The translations under genes were made by a program, and so were the position numbers. From Mesostigma viride (lineage: Eukaryota; Streptophyta; Mesostigmatophyceae; Mesostigmatales; Mesostigmataceae), in the NCBI GenBank assembly GCA_009746045.1, contig RPFO01000744.1, positions 617,635 to 681,634 of the forward strand: DNA of 64,000 nt, read 5' to 3'. This document shows, in pieces, positions 1 to 11,477 of the stretch. The number at the start of each line of letters is the position of its first letter. Positions within the stretch are counted from its first letter, which is position 1. The notes under the pieces are model-generated. The model saw only the letters and a list, made by a program, of their open reading frames with translations, did not search any database and had not been told where the DNA came from.

Positions 1-430
1 TGAGCTATCTGCTCATTTTATAGTTATGTTGCGGCGGGCTCAAAGGGGGCCGATCTGCCGCCTGTAGCGTAGCTCTACCGTACGTCACCTACACCATGTA
101 AGGTGCTTGTTGTTACTTAGGACTAGAGAGAGAAAGGGACCGGCGGTGCGCCGGTACTAGTGCCTACTGGCAACCGTGCCCGCCCTTGATTGAGGGGGGC
201 GCGGCGCCTTGAGACATGTGCTTTGTTTTCCATTTTCACACCGTACTTAGAGTGGTGTGGTGAACGTAGGGAGGCCCTTTTGCAGCTCCCACCCACCCAC
301 CCTCGCTGCTGTTGGGGACAAGATTGGACCAAGGGGGCATGTGCTGGGCCCCAGCATGGTGAACTGGCCTAACTTGACAATGACTTGTACAATGATTTTG
401 AGGGTGTGGCTAGGCTCAACTGTTAAAGCC
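1..430 (-). mobile_element. TIR element, short form, old copy E
   Basis: Reverse-complement match to the dispersed element at 26224-26878. The left edge carries the reversed TATA-like end (ctcattttata) and the reversed 'gggctcaaagggg' block. The right half matches the reversed 5' part around the 'gggccccagcatgg' block. Between the halves, at 287-301, is a short CCCA run where the 26-kb copy has a long (GGGT)n. The match is diverged, so this is an older copy of the same internally deleted subfamily. The left end is cut by the window. Confidence 0.7.
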
Positions 431-1085
431 TGCACACACTTATTGTAATAAACTTGTTTCTCTGGTAGGAAGGCACTCCAATGGACCTTAGCTTCAGCAC
501 CTATGTACGTATTTTTACATATTTTTGGGTCCGACGCTCAGTGCGCGTAATGTACGGCACGCGCAGTCGCTTGGACTTCGCCAATGCAGCATGGCTACCA
601 GTGGTGAGTGCTGCACCTGGGTGCTGACCTCTGACTGGGGTACTTGGCGCGCGGCGTTGGTCCCATTCGAGATTTTTGAAGTCAACTCAACGCGAACATT
701 TCTTCCACCAACAGCCAGTCAGAGCAAAACGCTGCCTGAGTTGGCATGCGCTGTGTGTTAGCATGCTAATTTATGCCAGCTATGCTAGCCGCAAATGACT
801 CAGCGTCGTGCAAAGTAATTTGTGTTGGTTGCGCAATTAATATAGAGGGATGAGGTACGACGTTGGCCCGGTGCTAGGGAATTTCAGTTGACGAACATGC
901 CGCAGAGAGGGTGTGAGTGGACTAAAGAGCACAACAGAAAAGTTACAAGATGTGGCGACGTAGAAAACAGTTTCGTTGATGAATTACCACTGTGCGTTTT
1001 GCAAGGAACGTTTTACCAGCAACGGGGCATGCGTGAGCATGACCGATCCCAAACACAATTGCAACCCAAGGGATCAGGGAGTGCA
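431..1085. other. No gene recognised
   Basis: Short open frames only. A 36-bp stretch at 469-504 has AG before it and GTACGT after it, but gives no LRR-like peptide in the phase needed by the next exon. Probably intron of the large plus-strand gene. Confidence 0.4.
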
Positions 1086-1689
1086 AGAATCGTGGTTCTC
1101 TGAACTTAAGTTTCTTTATAGTGAGATGGAAGGGTAGCCGCTATAGCTAGGTTATACGGTTCACGTGACATACCTTTTGAGGCCGGTGCGGCCTGACCCG
1201 GATCAGTCGTGGCCAAAGCTTTGGCCAGTTTTTCTTGGCCAGGTGGCAGGAGAGCTCTACGTTGAGATGTAAACCTGCCACTGTCTGGGTTTCTTTGTTA
1301 ATGGCACCGTGATTAACTAGATCTAGATTCTTTCTCTCACACAATATGTGACCTAATAGCCCCGGCAGCCTTACGTAAGCTGCCGGCAATTAGGACGCCA
1401 CATTGCGTCATTTGTTCAGACGCAACATTTGCGTGGCGAAAAAATGCCGTCCGGGCCAAGGCCGCATGACACGCAAAAAAGGACAAAACCAAACCCACGT
1501 AGGTAAGGTCGGCCTCTTTTCTTTTCCCGCCCACCCTCCCTGCTTGTTTGGGGGTAAGGCTAGCCTTTGCCAAACAATAAGTGCTCCCATGAGCATCGGC
1601 GGCCGGGATGTGGCCTGCCTTTTGTATGTGCTCCACTCATTGTTTTAATAAAGAGTCTGGTTACCCTGGAGTTCCACGGTTAATAGAAT
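1086..1689 (+). repeat. Dispersed repeat R1, copy 1 (~600 bp)
   Basis: Nearly full-length copy of a repeat also found inverted at 6085-6702, truncated at 18644-19075 and partial inverted at 32680-32970. It starts near 'gaatcgtggttctctgaac' and ends near 'ttaatagaa'. It holds a near-perfect palindrome at 1362-1386 centred on TTACGTAA and an AATAAA near 1646. No terminal inverted repeat or TG...CA ends are evident and no protein is encoded, so the class (solo LTR, MITE or SINE-like) is unresolved. Confidence 0.75.
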
Positions 1690-1800
1690 ACATGTTTGAA
1701 TCTGTGTCCACTTATTGCCACTTTTCTACAATTAGCAGTTACGTGTGGAACTGCTTAACAAATCAGACAGATATCCATGATAATGCTAATATGAGCCCGT
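1690..1800. other. Short spacer, nothing recognised
   Basis: No coding or repeat signal seen. Confidence 0.3.
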
Positions 1801-1860
1801 AAATTAATTGATTAATTAATTAATTAATTAAGAACACACCTCCGTGGGGAGGATATGTAA
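1801..1860 (-). mobile_element. LINE 3' tail fragment with (TTAA)n
   Basis: An ATTAATTAA run is followed by a block containing 'cctccgtggggagga' and 'atgtaacac'. The same arrangement follows the tail of the minus-strand LINE at 36809-36875 and, more weakly, the insertion at 46968. This is read as the extreme 3' end of a minus-strand, 5'-truncated LINE of that family. No target duplication was found. Confidence 0.55.
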
Positions 1861-2354
1861 CACTGAGAAGGGTCATATGGTTTTTGATACATTCTAGGCG
1901 ATAACCTGCAAGTGGTAGGTGTAAACTGCCACCTACTCAGGGTGCACAACTGAGGTTCACCTGCACCACCATGTATTCCAGCAGCTGTGCAAAGTTGCGG
2001 ACATGGGGTGGAAGATGATCATGGCTAAGCAATGGCTAGGGCATGATGGCGTCTCAGCAGAGAGTGGCTCTCTGCATGGGCAAAGCACGATGACTCATAA
2101 CAGATGCAGTTAGGCTGCCCCATGGTCCAGAGCCCACAGATACTGGCTTGGAACACATTTAGAAGCGCCGGTTCGGGAGAATATAACCCTCAGGCGCCTC
2201 TCCCGGAGCCTGAGGGGTTTTAGGGGCATACCCAGGGTTAACCCGCAACCCCCTGTGCCCATGAGCCCATGACATGTACATACTCTGGATGTTTTTCCTT
2301 TCCTGGGTGGGCTCATGCATCTCTGATGCCCTGCTCGCTGATCTCGCCTTGCAG
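1861..2354 (+). other. Intron sequence upstream of LRR exon
   Basis: No repeat or ORF of note. It ends in a pyrimidine-rich acceptor (ctcgccttgcag) directly before the LRR exon. Confidence 0.45.
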
Positions 2355-2426
2355 GGCTTTGTATAATAACAAGCTGGTCGGCAGTATCCCGCCTCAGCTG
2401 GGGATCAACGCCGGCTCCATTTCGTT
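2355..2426 (+). CDS. LRR exon of the giant LRR-extensin membrane gene
   Basis: A 72-bp exon bounded by 'cttgcag' and 'gtaagt'. With one base completing an upstream codon it reads ALYNNKLVGSIPPQLG followed by INAGSISL, which fits the 24-residue plant-type LRR consensus (LxxNxLxGxIPxxLG). 72 bp is exactly one such repeat, and exons of this size are common in plant LRR genes. It starts and ends in phase 2, and the two leftover bases join in phase with the next exon at 5063. LRRs of this class usually bind ligands or wall polymers outside the cell. Further LRR exons probably lie left of the window. I infer that it belongs to the same gene as the 3' exons from the unbroken chain of matching phases; a transcript would be needed to prove it. 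Confidence 0.75.
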
Positions 2427-2627
2427 GTAAGTGAAGCTGCTTTTGTTGGCTGCTTTTATGGTCTGAATTTCCAGTGCATGTGCAAATTGGTGTGCCCCTA
2501 AAAGCCCTCGGCTCAGGGATAGGCCTTTATATTCTCCCAATCCGCCAGCTCTCACGCAATGAGTTCCAGGCCTATCTGTGGCCTCTGGACGAGCGGGCAG
2601 CCTTACTGCATCCGCTATGCTTTTGCT

Positions 2628-2795
2628 ACATCCTGTTGTATTGCACCCACAGTTTGGCCTGCACCATGATGCAGAGGTCGTCCTCTGTGGCCTGCCCACT
2701 TGAGGCAGTGAGTGAGAGAAGCTAGGGCACCCTGCCTCGTCGTTGTGTATAGGGGTTGAAGGATTCTTTATTGGTACGCACGCATAACGCAGTCT
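2628..2795 (+). repeat. Fragment of the ORF1-only LINE 3' UTR
   Basis: Matches 47398-47570 ('ttgtattgcacccacagt', 'ctgtggcctgcccac', 'gagagaagctagggc', 'gggttgaagg'). The 47-kb copy ends in the CACGTGAC hairpin and TTAA tail, and this copy lacks them. It lies inside the intron after the LRR exon. Confidence 0.6.
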
Positions 2796-2896
2796 ATGCG
2801 CTTTTATTTATTTATTTCTGTGCCATTTGAGTCACATGCTGTTGAAAAGTTCAAAAACAGACTTGTAGAAACCACAGCAAGTTTTCCTTGCATGCT

Positions 2897-3049
2897 TCAT
2901 CCAAGGAAAATTCGGGCGAGCAGGAAACCCTTCGTACAGATCGAATTAGTCAGCCCATGTCGCAGACAGCCTTCCACATCCAGGCCAAGGCATAGCGGCC
3001 CTATCTTTCCCGCATGCGTTAATTAAACTATATTCAGAGAAAACCGATT
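2897..3049. repeat. Left 153-bp direct repeat
   Basis: First copy of the pair. It begins TCATCCAAGG and ends ACCGATT. Confidence 0.85.
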
Positions 3050-4468
3050 AAGATCACTGAGCTCCCAAGAATACCAGCATTTGATTGAATACAATAAATG
3101 GAGCCCTGCCACAAATGCAGCAGTTAACAGTGACCTTAAGGTTTCTCAATCCGCACGCGGAAGCAAGAAGCCTCCACCCAATTACCCCCCCCTGGCGCCA
3201 ACCCCATTGCGCCGATTAAACACATGACCACCGTGCGCGAAAGAGCGTGTCGCAACATCTTAAATGGCGACTCAGCCCACGCTAGGCTAGATTAACCCCC
3301 GCAGGGGCCTGCTGGTTACAATGCGACACAAGCCGGTGACCACCCCAAAAGCAAGCCCCAAAAAAGAGCCAGCATTTCGCAATTCCGGAACCGTCCAAAA
3401 AGGAAAGAGGTTTTATGACACCATAATAGACTGAGCCGCGCAGCAGGTGCTGAGACGAAAAGGAACGACAAAGGTCTGGCGTAGCCTCGCCTCCCTAAGA
3501 CGCCCTCCCCACCTCGAGTCTCGCAATAGGGAAATTTCTAGCTTCGGAACGCAACCTCGTGCGGCCCCTATTGTCCCCAACTACCCCTCCTCGGCAGGGG
3601 CAGCTGGACAACTGACCTGCCGCCACAAAAAATAATTTATGAAAAAACAGGCCGTTGCTGACAGGAACCTGGTTCAGGACCTTTTGAGTCCAGGTCACGT
3701 CCCACGCACCATCGCAAGGTGGCAAGCCTGCGATGTGACACTAGAACTGTTTTAGAAACTTATAAACAGCTCCGCCGAAGCTGGTCAAACCGCCGAAGTA
3801 GCGCCCCATCCTTCGCCCATGTCAAAAAGACCCGTAGCCAGGGAAAAACGACATGGGGGTAAATTTAAATTTTCTTTCCGTTGCACGACCAACTATTTTA
3901 TGCTTGGTCGGACAACTTAGCGGTTGTGCCACCATCTGCCTCGCCTACAAGACAGATGCAACCCGCGCTATAATGTGCAATTTTGCACAGGCGGCCATTG
4001 CCGCCATTGTGAAATAAACAATTGAGGATCATTGCCTGCCTGGCTTGCTTAAGGCATGGCCCGCCGACACACAAGCTGACATCATCCTAAATTAATTAAA
4101 ACCGGCATGCGTCACACGCCGGCCTGAACAGTGCTGAAAACGCCACTACAAACAACGTGGCCACGCACCCCCAGGCTAGTGCGCTAACCGTACAGGTAGT
4201 TGTACAAGGCTCCCAAGACTGACAAACATAAAACTCGCCCATCGACCCCTTGGGCCGGTCCGAATCCACTATACAATAATTAATCACGACTCACTAAAGA
4301 ACCCAAATCAGCCAAAGATTCGTTAAGCAACCAGCCGACCCTACAGGTCCCCACCTAACCTCAGCTGGTGCAACCAAACACGAAACTTTGCACGCAAGTC
4401 GTATAAAAACTACAATTAATTTTCTCGGACCACTAATTAATAGCCACCGACCCTTATAAACAACCGGG

Positions 4469-4621
4469 TCATCCAAGGAAAATTCGGGCGAGCAGGAAAC
4501 CCTTCGTACAGATCGAATTAGTCAGCCCATGTCGCAGACAGCCTTCCACATCCAGGCCAAGGCATAGCGGCCCTATCTTTCCCGCATGCGTTAATTATAC
4601 TATATTCAGAAAAAACCGATT
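4469..4621. repeat. Right 153-bp direct repeat
   Basis: Second copy of the pair, same length and limits as the left copy. Confidence 0.85.
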
Positions 4622-5062
4622 TGTGCTGACATCTGTTCCCAAGCCACCCAGGTGGTGGTTGGCTGGGCAAGGTGGCTGCCATAGAAGGCTGGCTTCCATT
4701 ATAGGGAAGCAGGTTGTTTCTTTTGCCTCCCACGCACCTGCTCTCGTAAAAGGGGGTACATAGAGCAGGGGCACAGCTGCTGTGGGTTGGCCTCCATATT
4801 CACATAGTGTGCTCACCCTAGCATACAGATGGCCGTGTTGTCATCGGGTAGACATGTCTGTGTTGTTCCTCCGTATAGAGCTAGCCACAAACTGTAGTAT
4901 AAAGTTTCGATGTTTTGTGGTGATGCATGCAAAGCAAGAAACCACGGTCAGGGCCAGAAATGGACAGAAAACGTGGTTGATAAGGCCAGAAATGGATTGG
5001 CAATTTACGTCATGTTTTTTTCATGTTTGGCTTTTTCTGCATGGTGCTTCCTGCCACTGCAG

Positions 5063-5157
5063 ATACCTAGTCAACAATTCTATGATTTGTGGACCTGACC
5101 CAATCGTACCTAACAAGGTCGTGAACAGAAACGGCACCTGGGGTCTGACTTGCCCTG
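5063..5157 (+). CDS. LRR C-terminal cap exon of the giant gene
   Basis: A 95-bp exon between a 'ccactgcag' acceptor and a 'GTGAGT' donor. It reads YLVNNSMICGPDPIVP then NKVVNRNGTWGLTCP. A 'NN..(L/I)CGP.P' stretch followed by 'NGT..G..CP' is the shape of the segment that closes LRR ectodomains in plant and algal proteins. It has two Cys and two N-glycosylation sequons (NNS, NGT). The leading base completes a Leu codon with the two bases left by the LRR exon (phase 2), and it ends in phase 1, as needed by the Cys-rich exon at 11388. The flanking introns hold the TRIM-like element (left) and an R1 copy plus a TIR element (right). Confidence 0.65.
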
Positions 5158-6084
5158 GTGAGTTCGCAATCATCTGTCCAGCTTCGCATTTCCGTAAAAT
5201 GCCACGTTCACTGACCACTATACACTGTCAAGAACGGAACCTTTGATGATACGGATTTGATGATACAGATGTGTAACACATGTACTGCGTTACTTGATAT
5301 GTCGATGGAATACGGACTCTATTCATTCAAAATCGACGCATGTAGGTTTCGGCCGTTTATGATGCATTTCTGAATATGTATCATTTTCTATCATTATATG
5401 ATAAATACCATTAATAATGTGATAACTCAGTGCAGAAAGAATGGTTAATTCTACACCAGAGAAAACTTAATGGTCTTTCAAAGTTAAAAAAGGAAAATGA
5501 CTTATAAATTCTTGGGGTGTGCAATGAATAAATAATGGGAAATAAAAAGAAAGTAAATGTACTAATAACCAAGACAGAACCGGAAATTTGATAGAGCCGA
5601 GAAAACATTGAACACCACTGAGGTTGTTATACACTTACATGAGGAGACAGTTGTCTTACTATGATTTTGTTTCATATAGTATCAATAATAACATACCCAA
5701 ACTAGTTTTTTAGTATCAATGTCAATAATAACATACCCACCGAAAGTGCCGTAAGATGTAGAAATCGATTGTTAAGAATATTCTATTTTTTCAGAAAATG
5801 TATGCAATGAGGGACATGTCAAGTTCAGCGGGGCCATGAGGGAGATCCCCGTTGATTTTTTTTTCTAGTTCTTTCAGATGGACCATAGCCATGGCCATAT
5901 CCTCGTGCCATTGGGTCAGGCACCATGCCAGCTGATTACAACGCACAATGTGGCTTGTAAATATTCCACTCGTGTCGGTTAGTTTTTTTTTTTTTAGTCA
6001 GGCACCATGCTAGGTGATTACAACGCACAATGTGGCTTGACACTATGCCGGCACTCATGTCAGGTTTTTTTTCAGTAATATTAT
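5158..6084. other. Intron, AT-rich stretch with short duplications
   Basis: No gene. 5930-5975 and 5996-6040 are a short direct duplication ('caggcaccatgc...acgcacaatgtggcttg'), and related copies appear at 6705-6780, so the inverted R1 copy between them sits inside an older small repeat. Confidence 0.5.
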
Positions 6085-6702
6085 TTCTATTAAGCGTGAG
6101 ACTCCAGGGTAACCAGACTCAACAATGAGTGGAGCACATACAAAATGCAGGCCACATCCCGGCCGCCGATGCTCATGGGAACATGCTTGTCAAAGGCTAG
6201 CCCTAACCCAAGGCATTATTGCTTGTCAAAGGCTAGCCTTAACCCAAGACATGCAGGGAGGGTGGGCGGGAAAAGAAAAGAGGCCGACCTTACCTACGTG
6301 GGTTTGTTTTTGTCTTTTTTGCATGTCACACGGCCTTGGCCCGGCATTTTTTCGCAGCGCAAATTCTGCATCCGAACAAATGACGCAATTTGGCGTTGTA
6401 ATTGCCGGCAGCTTACGTAAGGCTGCCCGGGCTATTAGGTCACATATTGCGTGAGAGAAAGAATCTAGATCTAGTTAATCACTACGTCGTTAACAAAGAA
6501 ACCTAGACAGTTGCAGGTCTAAATTTCAACGTAGCTCCTGCCACATGGCCAGAAAAACCTGGCCAAATCTGGTGCCACTACCGATCCGGGTCAGGCCGCA
6601 GCGGCCTCAGAAGGTATGCCACGTGAACCCTATAACCTAGCCATAGCGGCTACCCTTCCATCTCACTACAAAGAAACTTAAGTTCAGAGAACCACGAATC
6701 TA
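6085..6702 (-). repeat. Dispersed repeat R1, copy 2 (inverted)
   Basis: Reverse-complement of 1086-1689 over essentially its whole length, with a ~35-bp internal duplication near 6188-6250 ('cttgtcaaaggctagcc' twice). It keeps the TTACGTAA-centred palindrome (about 6404-6430). Located in the 6.2-kb intron of the large gene. Confidence 0.75.
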
Positions 6703-7308
6703 GTTGATTACAGCGCACAATGTGGTTTTCGTAATATTATATCTAGGTGTCTACAACTCACAATATGGCTTGCAACTATGCCACTCGTGCTGGTTAGTTT
6801 GTTTCAAAAAAGTAACAGTCACAAAACAGTAATCTGACGATTGAATTCAGAATTGTACAGTCGGTAGGATTCTTGCCATCGACTCACATAACAATAATGC
6901 TAGCGTACTGTACTCCAACGCAGCATATGGGGTGCTTCTTATATGTGGTCTCAGACGCAACATGGAACACATAAAACGTTCGGCTGATGATGGTACCATG
7001 CTTGGCACCTAAATCACGCAGTATTCTGCCAAATATTGGAACTTCGGGACTCTGAAACTTTTGCTAAGAATGCTGCTTAATTTTTGTCAGTGCGACAAAT
7101 TGTGCGGGAGAGCTCTAATACGGCAAGCCCTACCTAGCCTATTCACTTATCTGACAGCCATGCAGAAACACGGTCGGCGGGGGCGATTACGCAACCCTAA
7201 TACCTCCGTTTATACCGCAATCGCACCATATCAAAAACGTAAACAGGCAGTTGGGTAGTCAGGATAAATTTTACCCTTGACACAAGACCGGCTCTTGCAT
7301 GTACTCAT
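6703..7308. other. Intron, nothing recognised
   Basis: Small 'cacaatgtggcttg'-type repeat remnants at the left edge, otherwise no coding or structural signal. Confidence 0.4.
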
Positions 7309-9010
7309 ACATTTCTAGATTTTGGTCCATCAGAGTTCCTTCCCACCAAGAGAAACATTTAGATTGCATTTTTGTGTGCTGGGTTTTATACGTACAGCCT
7401 ATACCACACCTTCAAAGTCAGTGCACATGATTATCAAGTTGGTCATCGTAGCACCATGCTGGGGGCCCAGCATACTCAAACGTGCTGCCCCCACACCTCC
7501 TACCTGGCCGCCAAGGCGGTCGCCAGCGTAGGTGCCGAGTTTCTTTCCGCCCATGGCCCCCCTCCTACACGCTGCCGCGGCTTTACTGCCGCTTCCGTGT
7601 GGCTGCTACGGTTTCCCGGCGGGTGGAGGTCAGCATTCATCATGGCGTTCCCCCCATTAGGGGGGGCGGTTTCCAGCGGCTGCTCATTAGGCCTTACACC
7701 CCCAGACTTTCTCTCACAAGCCCAGGACCCATGGCCAGCCCCACAGTTCGATGGTCGAATAGGCAACATCGATGATCGAATAGCCAATTCGATGACCCAA
7801 CTAGTATCGGCTTAGCCTTGCCGGCACAAGCAAAAGTTTTAGTTGTAAACATCGATTCCTATGGAATCGACACCAAGCGCTTAGTGTCGATTCCATAGGA
7901 GTCGATGTTTATAACTCCCACCCCTGAGGCTGGGATTTCCCGGCGTTGAAGCCATTGTGGCCATAGGCCCTCCACCCTACTGAGGCGTTGGCTTGGACGG
8001 AAGTGCTTAGCCAAACGCCCCGACCAGGGCTTGCGATTTGGTAGGAAACATAGATGGCATAGATATGCCCGCTTTGCAGAACCAAACTCCTTATTGTCTT
8101 TCCCATAACGCATAATATAGCATATGAACAAAGACAATAAAACAGCCAGAATTTCAGCCCCGCCAGGCGACCATTCTTTGCTGAAAAACTGGGCAATGAT
8201 GAAGAGCGCGCTGCTCCCACCAAGATTTGCTCCAGCCTCACATCCTCCCCGAAATTCCCGTCTGGCCACAGGCCGAAAGATCAGGTCCTCTGTCAGGCTC
8301 CTGGCAGTTATGGGCTACCCGGCACCCCGCGCTAGCCATCTCCACGCCTATGGGCAGATTCGCCTCCGCCTGTGATCCTTTCCACTGTAGCTGCTGGCCC
8401 TGGCCTGTATGGCTCCTTCCCCGACGTCGTCCGACTAAAAAAAACGCAGCTCCCCCAGTGTCAGGGAGCTGCTTGCCGCACACAGGGGCAGCGGGGAATC
8501 GTCAGTGGGCCCAGCGCCGGAAATCACACCCTTCGACTCAAATCGTAGAGCCCCGTAGCCATCAACCATTACCGTGGCCTGTATTGGTTGGTGGCGAAAT
8601 AAAGAATTTTATCCTAGGCCTCTCCACGCCCGCAGAGGCTGATAGCATCGTCTGACATTCAGCGCAGCTGCCATAGCGGCCGGCCGACTTTGCCAGCAAG
8701 TGCTGGGATAGAGTTGCGAAGCTGAAAAGAGGCTTCCCTAACTCCCCTACCCCACTCTAAGTACTGACTGCCCATCACAGTTGCGCCACGCCTGGCGGCT
8801 GGTGCTGGTACAACAAGGTCTAGTGGCGTAAGTTAGAAGCTACCTAGGCCTGGACTTCTGGATCACACTCAGCGCCAGCACAAAAAGGCCGGCCGGTGCA
8901 GTACCCTCGTGACAAGCGCTAGTCTTACGCTGCCTACGGCAGGTCGGTCCCCTTTGAGCCCGTCTGCATGGCACGTGTATATAAAATGAGCAATCAAGCT
9001 CAACAAATGT
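7309..9010 (+). mobile_element. TIR element, long form, copy A
   Basis: About 1.7 kb, colinear with copy B (26879-28501). The ends form a short inverted repeat: ACATTTCTaG at the left against CAACAAATGT at the right. Near the right end is a TATA-like 'gtatataaaatgag'. No convincing transposase ORF; the open frames are inconsistent between copies. Carries a nested 172-bp MITE. Superfamily unknown. Confidence 0.7.
7745..7916. mobile_element. 172-bp foldback MITE with 5-bp TSD (CCCAC)
   Basis: Absent from copy B, where 'cagccccacccctgagg' is uninterrupted, so the edges are exact. CCCAC occurs at 7740-7744 and again at 7917-7921. The element begins AGTTCGATGG and ends GTTTATAACT. Its right half (about 7848-7910) is a near-perfect hairpin around 'aagcgctt'. 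Non-coding. Confidence 0.88.
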
Positions 9011-11387
9011 CTATATGTAGAAAAGTTACCAAGCAGTCGGCAAAGCTTGCATGTTAACTGGCAGACATGCATGCAAAGTACAAAGCCATATTTATGCGAT
9101 GAATCCTGTAAATGCTACTCGCTCATAACAGTGGACGACATGTGCTTTACACTAATAGTGGCAACTGTTGCTCGCACTTGTGTAAAATAATAAAGATCAT
9201 AATAATACATCAGATTTTATTTAATAACCCCAACGCTGGCCACTTGCACTTATTTTCCTCTTCATTCCCAGGAATTGCATAATCTTATTGACAACAGGAA
9301 TAATTTCGACTGGACGGGTTGTCCATCATGGTTGAGTGGCAAGGTGGAGCCGGATAAGAGAACAGTAGTTCCGCATTGCAGCACTGCCCTAGTTCCGCAG
9401 TGCAGCACTGCCCCCTATTCATAAGAACGGGTGGGCGCCACCCACCGGCCTTTCTGCCCGCGTGAAGCACCACTTGCCTAGTGCAGACGCGACACTTGGC
9501 TGCGCGCGATGATCCGTGTCGGGCAAGCAGGACAGCCGTTGACGAGTGTCATTCCGTTCCCGTGTAATGGCTGCGTCACAAGTCCCTACAAAAATATGCG
9601 GTCGCTAAAAACTAATTTTACTCCTTGCAATGCCTGGCACTACAGCTTGCCACACAAAGTGCTTCCATCGCAACTTGTGGCCACTTACCAGGGGTAATAG
9701 CATAGATACCTGTTTTCAGCATATTTAATGCCTTTCTTAGAAGCCCAGCCCTAGCCTTCCTCGGGCTTATTTCGCAGGCTAGAGCTAGCCCACGGCCGCA
9801 ACCAGTTGACACGAAATTTTAGAGCAGAGTATTAAACTTCTACAATCCACTGCCCGGCGTGGCAATCAGCCTGGCCCCATGATTTCCCCATAATTATTTT
9901 ATCTCCACCCATCATTTTGCTCTTCTGGCACCCGATCAATCCCAAGAACCACAAATCTTTATTGAAACAATAAGTGGAATGGCCATCATGCATCAATGGC
10001 CATTGGCTGAACCGAATAGGTAAACACTTCGGCAGGTAAAGCATGCCCGCAATCAACAAGAAAAGCGGTGGGTGGGCAAGATGCAAGAAATCCCTACATG
10101 TTATAGCAGAAATTGCTTTTGCTATGTTTCCCTTATCGGCCAAACAGGGCAGCCATTACAACTCATCATGCTCTTCTCCAATAATTTTCATGTTTCTCGT
10201 TCCAAAACCCAATAGGCCTTCCCACACTACTTGCTTTCGTCACAAAATATCGCTGCTGGCAAGTGCCGACGGTCACATCCGTAGCTCGTGAAGCCAGATC
10301 TTCAGCAATATAGTACATTTCGTACAAAAGCCCAAGGTAGTGTCCCCGGTCACGGGCTTAGTTGACACCTTAAAGCTAGTCGTGGCGCGGCCATCAACAG
10401 CCACCCCACGAATTCCCCATATTAAGAAGGTACTACTACTCTTAAGTAAGGGTGGTGTATTTTCTCTCAAAAGCGCCTCCACATATGTCTCGTGGCTAAG
10501 TGTGAAAATCAGAGTGGGGACACCTTTGTAGGTGTTGCCATGCTGTGGCGATGAAAAAAGATGGACCGCTGCGTGTTCGGACATCCGCCGGGTGGACAGA
10601 TGGTTGGTGCAGCTGACAAGTGGTAGATTCCTTTGAAAGTAGTGCAGTACTGTATAGTGGTGGAACAACAAGCCGCAGAGCCCGGCGCAGGCAGCCATGG
10701 GAAAATGGCTGGCTGTAAATCTCGGCAGCGGCATGGATGGCAAGCACTTGCCAAGTAATGAAATTAATTCTGGTATGTAAAATTGGGGACCAATTTAGCA
10801 TGACAGTAGGCATTTTATCGCGCGGTTGTCATCGCATTAACAGTCATTCTTATGCTGTCCTCACGCACATTTTATCACAAGCTAGTTGCACCCTAGCTCT
10901 TGTCAATTAGCTGGCACGCGACGTATCCTTGGTGGCAGTAGCTAGGTGGCAGCCATCATAACGCAGCTGCACCCTAAAGGTTTGTAAAAAGACGTCTCGG
11001 CTCCTGCCAGTCCTTCATCGCAAGGTTTCATTCTATGACTCATCCTAGTATCCCGACCTCCTGCTGTTATCAACGAAAATTCTGAAAACCTTCCCGAACG
11101 TCTTCAACAGCCATTCTCATACTGTTGAATGGCTGTCCACCTGCAGCGTGCACAGTTGATAACGAGCAAGCAGTGCATGTAAGACTCAGTCAGTCCATGA
11201 ATCCATGTTGACATTGAAAATGCACAAATAGTATAATGCACTTGATGGTCTATGGCACGTCCTCTAGTTTTCTAGCTGTCCTCCAAACTAGTATTAAAGC
11301 CAATGTCGGCCTCCCTATTCCCAGGATCTTTATCCCCGCGGACGTTAATGTGCGGGGTCCGTTCGCTGTCCTTGCGTGTGTCTGCAG
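9011..11387. other. Rest of 6.2-kb intron, no gene recognised
   Basis: Contains a two-unit 24-bp tandem repeat at 9366-9413 (tagttccgca.tgcagcactgccc). Several 60-150-codon open frames occur on both strands without recognisable motifs. A 72-bp stretch at 9272-9343 has an acceptor-like AG and is open, but its phase does not fit the gene. Confidence 0.4.
9366..9413. repeat. 24-bp tandem repeat, two units
   Basis: Two adjacent units differing at one base. Confidence 0.8.
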
Positions 11388-11477
11388 TGTGCTTCTACAC
11401 AGGATCTTCGTCTGACCCGGATTGGGGCTGCACCCTGGAGACACCATACTGCTGGGACAACGACGCATGTGCAGTCG
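11388..11477 (+). CDS. Cys-rich exon of the giant gene
   Basis: A 90-bp exon between 'gtgtctgcag' and 'GTATGT'. It reads CFYTGSSSDPDWGC, TLETPYCW, DNDACAV, with four Cys in 30 residues. Phase 1 at both ends, so it joins the cap exon (ends phase 1) and the proline exon (starts phase 1) without a shift. It probably forms a small disulfide-bonded linker between the LRR domain and the proline rod, outside the cell. No named domain recognised. Lower certainty than the 3' exons because it is short and isolated by 6.2-kb and 8.2-kb introns. Confidence 0.55.

Larger units (their letters stand above)
2897..4621. mobile_element. TRIM-like element: two 153-bp direct repeats with 1.4-kb non-coding interior
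   Basis: 2897-3049 and 4469-4621 are almost identical (I count only a few substitutions, e.g. ttaattaaac versus ttaattatac). The interior 3050-4468 has no long ORF. The layout resembles a terminal-repeat retrotransposon in miniature. I could not find a convincing primer-binding site, purine tract or target duplication, and the repeats do not begin TG and end CA. A segmental duplication is the alternative. It sits in the intron between the LRR exon and its cap exon. Confidence 0.45.

Noticed and set aside
469..504. 36-bp candidate exon with GTACGT donor
   Set aside because: In the phase required by the LRR exon it gives no LRR-like residues; likely chance.
7372..8655. ORFs of 100-147 codons in TIR element copy A
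   Set aside because: Not conserved in frame in copy B and without transposase motifs.
9272..9343. 72-bp open stretch with an acceptor-like AG, reading somewhat like an LRR
   Set aside because: Open only in phase 0, which breaks the otherwise consistent phase 1 chain from 5157 to 11388. Its LRR fit is off by one residue and the GTGGAG donor is weak.
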